A stretch of 48,398 nt of DNA from Flavobacteriaceae bacterium (GTDB lineage: Bacteria; Bacteroidota; Bacteroidia; Flavobacteriales; Flavobacteriaceae), in assembly GCA_013215105.1 (NCBI GenBank), contig JABSPL010000002.1, positions 1-48,398 of the forward strand. The letters run 5' to 3'. Positions 45,622 through 48,398 of this stretch are shown here, piece after piece. Position 1 is the first letter of the stretch; each line of letters starts with the position of its first letter. The notes under the pieces are model-generated. The model made no database searches. It saw only the letters and a program-made list of their open reading frames with translations, and was not told where the DNA came from. Both the position numbers and the translations under genes were made by a program.

Positions 45622-45648
45622 AGTTATTTGATTTTGTGTAACTCCCAA

Positions 45649-45986
45649 ATATAAACAACTTAAGCTTGTAAAGTGGTATGTTTAAGGAAATAATCAAGTT
45701 AAAAATAAAGAGGCATAAGGCTGTTACAAACACTAAGGTCTAAATATCTAAATCATGGATAACAACATTAAGTGAACTAATTGACTTAATAATACTTGTA
45801 ACAGGATAAACAAACTCTTTTGAAATCATCAATAATCCAAAAAAAGGACAGTTATAAAACAAGCCTGAATTACTTGAATCTAAGTCATATAAAAAGTAAA
45901 AAAATCATAAACACAAAAAACTACCAATACTACTCTAATATATAACTTTAAACAACCTTAATAGTATTTAGTCATAACTATTTACT
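45649..45986. other. Non-coding gap at the right edge of the island
   Basis: A+T-rich and A-biased on the + strand, similar in look to 42366-42627. No gene, hairpin or repeat that I can support. Confidence 0.5.
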
Positions 45987-45994
45987 TATGTTTG
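45987..45994 (+). promoter_or_regulatory. -7 element of the BNR-like lipoprotein gene
   Basis: TATGTTTG, a perfect TAnnTTTG, 33 bases before the ATG at 46028. The upstream element is unclear. Confidence 0.5.
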
Positions 45995-46027
45995 TAGAAA
46001 CATTTGAATTCTTAATATAAATATTAA

Positions 46028-47038
46028 ATGAAAAAAACAATAATATTATCACTTATTATATTACTTACATTAAGTAATTGTAAACAAGAATTAGAATTTA
46101 CCGATTTCAAAATACCACAAACAAGCATAAGAGCCATTAAGGTAATAGACGATAACTTATTATGGTTTGCAGGAGAGAAAGGTAAATACGGTAGAATAAT
46201 AGATAATAAACTAGAAATAGACTCTATCTATTATAATGACAAACCTGTTAATTTCAGATCTATAGCCTATAATGGTAAAAACATATTTATTCTAAGTATA
46301 GAAAGCCCTGCTTTACTTTACAAAATAGACCTAAATATGGAAAAAGAACCCGAAATAGTATATATCGAAGAAGGTTCTAAAGTATTTTACGATGCTATTA
46401 GCTTTTTCGACATGAATAGAGGTATAGCAATAGGCGACCCAACTAGTAGTTGTGCTTCGGTAATAACTACAAACGATGCTGGTAATACTTGGAACAAAAT
46501 AGACTGTCAGAATATACCCGAAGCCCACGAAGGAGAAGCTTCTTTTGCTGCAAGTAACAGTAATATAGCTGTATTTGACAGTAATGTATGGTTTATAACT
46601 GGAGGAGTAAAATCGAGAATCTTCAAAAGCGAAAACTACGGAGAAACTTGGAAAGTCACTGACTTACCGATAGTACAAGGAAGTCAAATGACAGGTGCTT
46701 TCACTCTCGATTTTCATGATAAAAAGACAGGAATAGTAATGGGCGGTAACTGGGAAGACAAAAAAAGCACAGAACGAACCAAAGCCACAACTACCGATTC
46801 GGGTGATACTTGGACAAGTACAGAAGGTACTCCTGGCTATATTAGTTGCGTCAAATACATACCTAACAGTCGTGGAAAAAAGCTAATAGCAACTTCTACC
46901 GAAGGCATTTACACGTCTAACGATGCTGGTTACAGTTGGAGAAAAATAAGCGATAAAGGCTATTTTTCTATAAGCGTAGAGAATGGTGACACTTTTTGGT
47001 TATCTGTAGGAAACACCATTAGTAAACTAAAGGTTTAG
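46028..47038 (+). CDS. BNR/YCF48-like beta-propeller lipoprotein
   Basis: 336 residues with lipoprotein signal MKKTIILSLIILLTLSNC (Cys18). The body is a beta-propeller of sialidase-type Asp-box repeats: TNDAGNTWNKI, SENYGETWKV, TTDSGDTWTS and SNDAGYSWRKI. Related proteins are called oxidoreductase or YCF48-like without known chemistry; YCF48 itself helps assemble photosystem II, so the fold is a scaffold. It is probably anchored in the periplasm or at the surface. A strong bidirectional terminator follows. Confidence 0.9.
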   Translation: MKKTIILSLIILLTLSNCKQELEFTDFKIPQTSIRAIKVIDDNLLWFAGEKGKYGRIIDNKLEIDSIYYNDKPVNFRSIAYNGKNIFILSIESPALLYKIDLNMEKEPEIVYIEEGSKVFYDAISFFDMNRGIAIGDPTSSCASVITTNDAGNTWNKIDCQNIPEAHEGEASFAASNSNIAVFDSNVWFITGGVKSRIFKSENYGETWKVTDLPIVQGSQMTGAFTLDFHDKKTGIVMGGNWEDKKSTERTKATTTDSGDTWTSTEGTPGYISCVKYIPNSRGKKLIATSTEGIYTSNDAGYSWRKISDKGYFSISVENGDTFWLSVGNTISKLKV

Positions 47039-47064
47039 AAATATACTTTTAGAAATTACAATAT

Positions 47065-47106
47065 AAAAAAAGAGGCTTAGTTTTTGACAACTAGCCTCTT
47101 TTTTTA
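47065..47106. terminator. Bidirectional terminator between convergent genes
   Basis: AAAAAAAGAGGCTTAG and CTAGCCTCTTTTTTT, 15 pairs with one bulged A, around a 10-base loop. Confidence 0.9.
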
Positions 47107-47118
47107 TATGATTTATTT

Positions 47119-48072
47119 CTACTTTCTTTTTATTACTTTCTCTGCTGCTTTTACTATATCTTTATCGGTAAGCCCATATTTCTCCATCAATTGAGCAGGA
47201 GTTCCTGATTCGCCAAAGCTATCTTTTACCGCGACAAACTCTTGTGGACTAGGGTTATTTTCAGCTAGAGTTCTGGCAACACTTTCGCCCAATCCTCCTA
47301 ACATATTATGTTCTTCGGCAGTCACTATACAACCTGTTTTACTTACAGATTTCAATATTGCTTCTTCGTCCAAAGGCTTGATAGTATGAATATTTATAAC
47401 TTCTGCCGAAATCCCTTTAGTTTCTAATGCTTCAGCAGCCTTTATAGCTTCCCACACCAAGTGACCTGTAGCAACTATAGTAACATCGGTTCCTTCGTTA
47501 AGCATTATGGCTTTACCTATAACAAACTCTTGGTCTGTAGGCATAAAAACAGGAACTTTAGGTCTTCCGAAACGCAAATAAACAGGACCTTCATAGTCTG
47601 CTATAGCAATAGTGGCTGCTTTGGTTTGGTTATAGTCACAAGTGTTTATCACCGTCATACCAGGTAGCATCTTCATAAGACCTATATCTTCGAGTATCTG
47701 ATGAGTAGCACCATCTTCACCTAAGGTAAGCCCTGCATGCGATGCACATATTTTAACATTTTTGTCCGAATAAGCTACACATTGTCTTATTTGGTCATAA
47801 ACTCTACCTGTAGAAAAGTTAGCAAAAGTACCCGTAAAAGGTATTTTACCTCCTATAGTAAGTCCCGCAGCTATACTTATCATATTAGCTTCGGCTATAC
47901 CTATCTGAAAAAAACGTTCAGGATGGTTTTTTATGAATTCGTTCATTTTTAACGATCCTATTAAGTCTGCACAAAGTGCCACTACATTTGGATGAGTCTT
48001 CCCTAGCTCTGTTAGTCCGTCTCCGAACCCCGATCTAGTATCTTTTTCTTCGGTGTAAGTATATTTCTTCAT
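47119..48072 (-). CDS. Transketolase, C-terminal subunit
   Basis: 317 residues from ATG 48072 (MKKYTYTEEKDTRSGFG); the earlier ATG at 48096 only adds eight residues. The pyrimidine-binding domain has DLIGSLKMNEF, FFQIGIAEANMISIAAGL with the catalytic Glu, and FANFSTGRVYDQIRQCVAY. The C-terminal domain begins near 195 (DVTIVATGHLVWEAIKAAE) and ends DSFGESGTPAQLMEKYGL. Split transketolases work with a separate TPP-binding N-terminal subunit, which is not here and should be further right or elsewhere. They serve the pentose phosphate pathway, or a sugar pathway when next to polysaccharide genes. Confidence 0.95.
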   Translation of the reverse strand: MKKYTYTEEKDTRSGFGDGLTELGKTHPNVVALCADLIGSLKMNEFIKNHPERFFQIGIAEANMISIAAGLTIGGKIPFTGTFANFSTGRVYDQIRQCVAYSDKNVKICASHAGLTLGEDGATHQILEDIGLMKMLPGMTVINTCDYNQTKAATIAIADYEGPVYLRFGRPKVPVFMPTDQEFVIGKAIMLNEGTDVTIVATGHLVWEAIKAAEALETKGISAEVINIHTIKPLDEEAILKSVSKTGCIVTAEEHNMLGGLGESVARTLAENNPSPQEFVAVKDSFGESGTPAQLMEKYGLTDKDIVKAAEKVIKRK

Positions 48073-48132
48073 GATTTTAAAAGAGTGTTTTGCCAAAACT
48101 AATTAATATAATTCAAATATTTATAATTTTAT

Positions 48133-48398
48133 TCAATTCTTTATTTTTTTCTTTATCTTTTCTATATTCTTTATAAAAACTCCATTTATTTGTGGAGATA
48201 TCTTGAAACTCAAAACAAAAACAATATAAATAGAAGATACTATAATACTCTTCACTATAATATTAATAAAACTATTATCTATTATATTTATATTTTCGAA
48301 AACAAAACTAATTAAAACCAGAAACATAACCAAAATGATAGTCTTATAAGTATATGGCATCATATCGAACTTTAATTTAACATATAAAACCTTCATAA
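48133..48398 (-). CDS. C-terminal end of a membrane protein, possibly a polysaccharide flippase (cut by window edge)
   Basis: At least 87 codons reading in from the right edge. Two membrane helices (YKTIILVMFLVLISFVFENI and IIVKSIIVSSIYIVFVLSF) are followed by a short basic tail (KNIEKIKKKIKN). The layout resembles the last helices of Wzx or MATE-type flippases, and the tail KISPQINGVF is similar to their ends, but the evidence is limited. The Met at 48396 is at the boundary and probably internal. Confidence 0.5.
   Translation of the reverse strand, partial: MKVLYVKLKFDMMPYTYKTIILVMFLVLISFVFENINIIDNSFINIIVKSIIVSSIYIVFVLSFKISPQINGVFIKNIEKIKKKIKN

Noticed and set aside
42628-45648. Integron cassette array
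   Set aside because: Small same-strand genes with shared boundaries suggest it, but I see no integrase gene and no site with the paired attC core sequences; kept only as a motif observation.

Overview
The window looks like chromosome from a low-GC member of the Bacteroidota, class Flavobacteriia. Evidence: type IX secretion (T9SS) sorting domains of type A and type B, SprB-type repeats, a PorP/SprF protein, many N-terminal lipoprotein signals, promoters of the Bacteroidota form TAnnTTTG, and a type II-C CRISPR-Cas locus with 47-49 bp repeats beginning GTTGTG. I could not name the genus.

Layout. (1) 110-14013, + strand: large exported surface proteins (beta-rich/Ig-like protein, fibronectin III protein, SprB-repeat protein with a T9SS tail, PKD lipoprotein, outer-membrane barrel). 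They are separated by copies of an approximately 76 bp palindromic GC-rich element; one small DUF559 nuclease gene sits between two copies. (2) 14109-17135, - strand: a RecD-like helicase and a TlpA-type thioredoxin lipoprotein. (3) 17214-23543: the CRISPR locus. A tracrRNA reads left, away from cas9; cas9, a small HTH gene, cas1 and cas2 read right; a two-spacer array follows cas2 and reads left. The HTH gene is bracketed by a duplication of the cas9 3' end, and a 13-bp hairpin ends just before the cas1 start codon. (4) 23552-26388: a PorP/SprF gene and an LRR/T9SS type B cargo gene. A second, eroded two-spacer array lies on their far side (26735-26915), so they separate two arrays of the same repeat family. 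(5) 27284-39016, mostly - strand: a membrane protein, a GLUG-repeat lipoprotein, prohibitin, a frameshifted VWA membrane protein, glnS, apbE, a LysE-type exporter and atpD-atpC. (6) 39680-45648: an accessory island. It holds a tight two-gene unit (voltage-gated cation channel plus PD-(D/E)XK nuclease-domain protein), a DinB protein, small unknown genes, and duplicated or chimeric gene fragments. (7) 46028-48398: a BNR/YCF48-like lipoprotein, a transketolase C-terminal subunit, and the 3' end of a gene that may be a polysaccharide flippase.

How parts work together. Cas9 should use the tracrRNA at about 17214-17300, whose anti-repeat pairs almost perfectly with the repeats of the array next to cas2 and less well with the distant array. 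Cas1 and Cas2 supply adaptation, but neither array has a clear intact leader. The PorP/SprF protein is the expected outer-membrane partner for secretion of the type B cargo downstream of it. The best candidates for something undescribed are the channel-nuclease unit, the HTH insertion with the hairpin before cas1, and the DUF559/palindrome family. All functional claims for these are inference from sequence and need testing.
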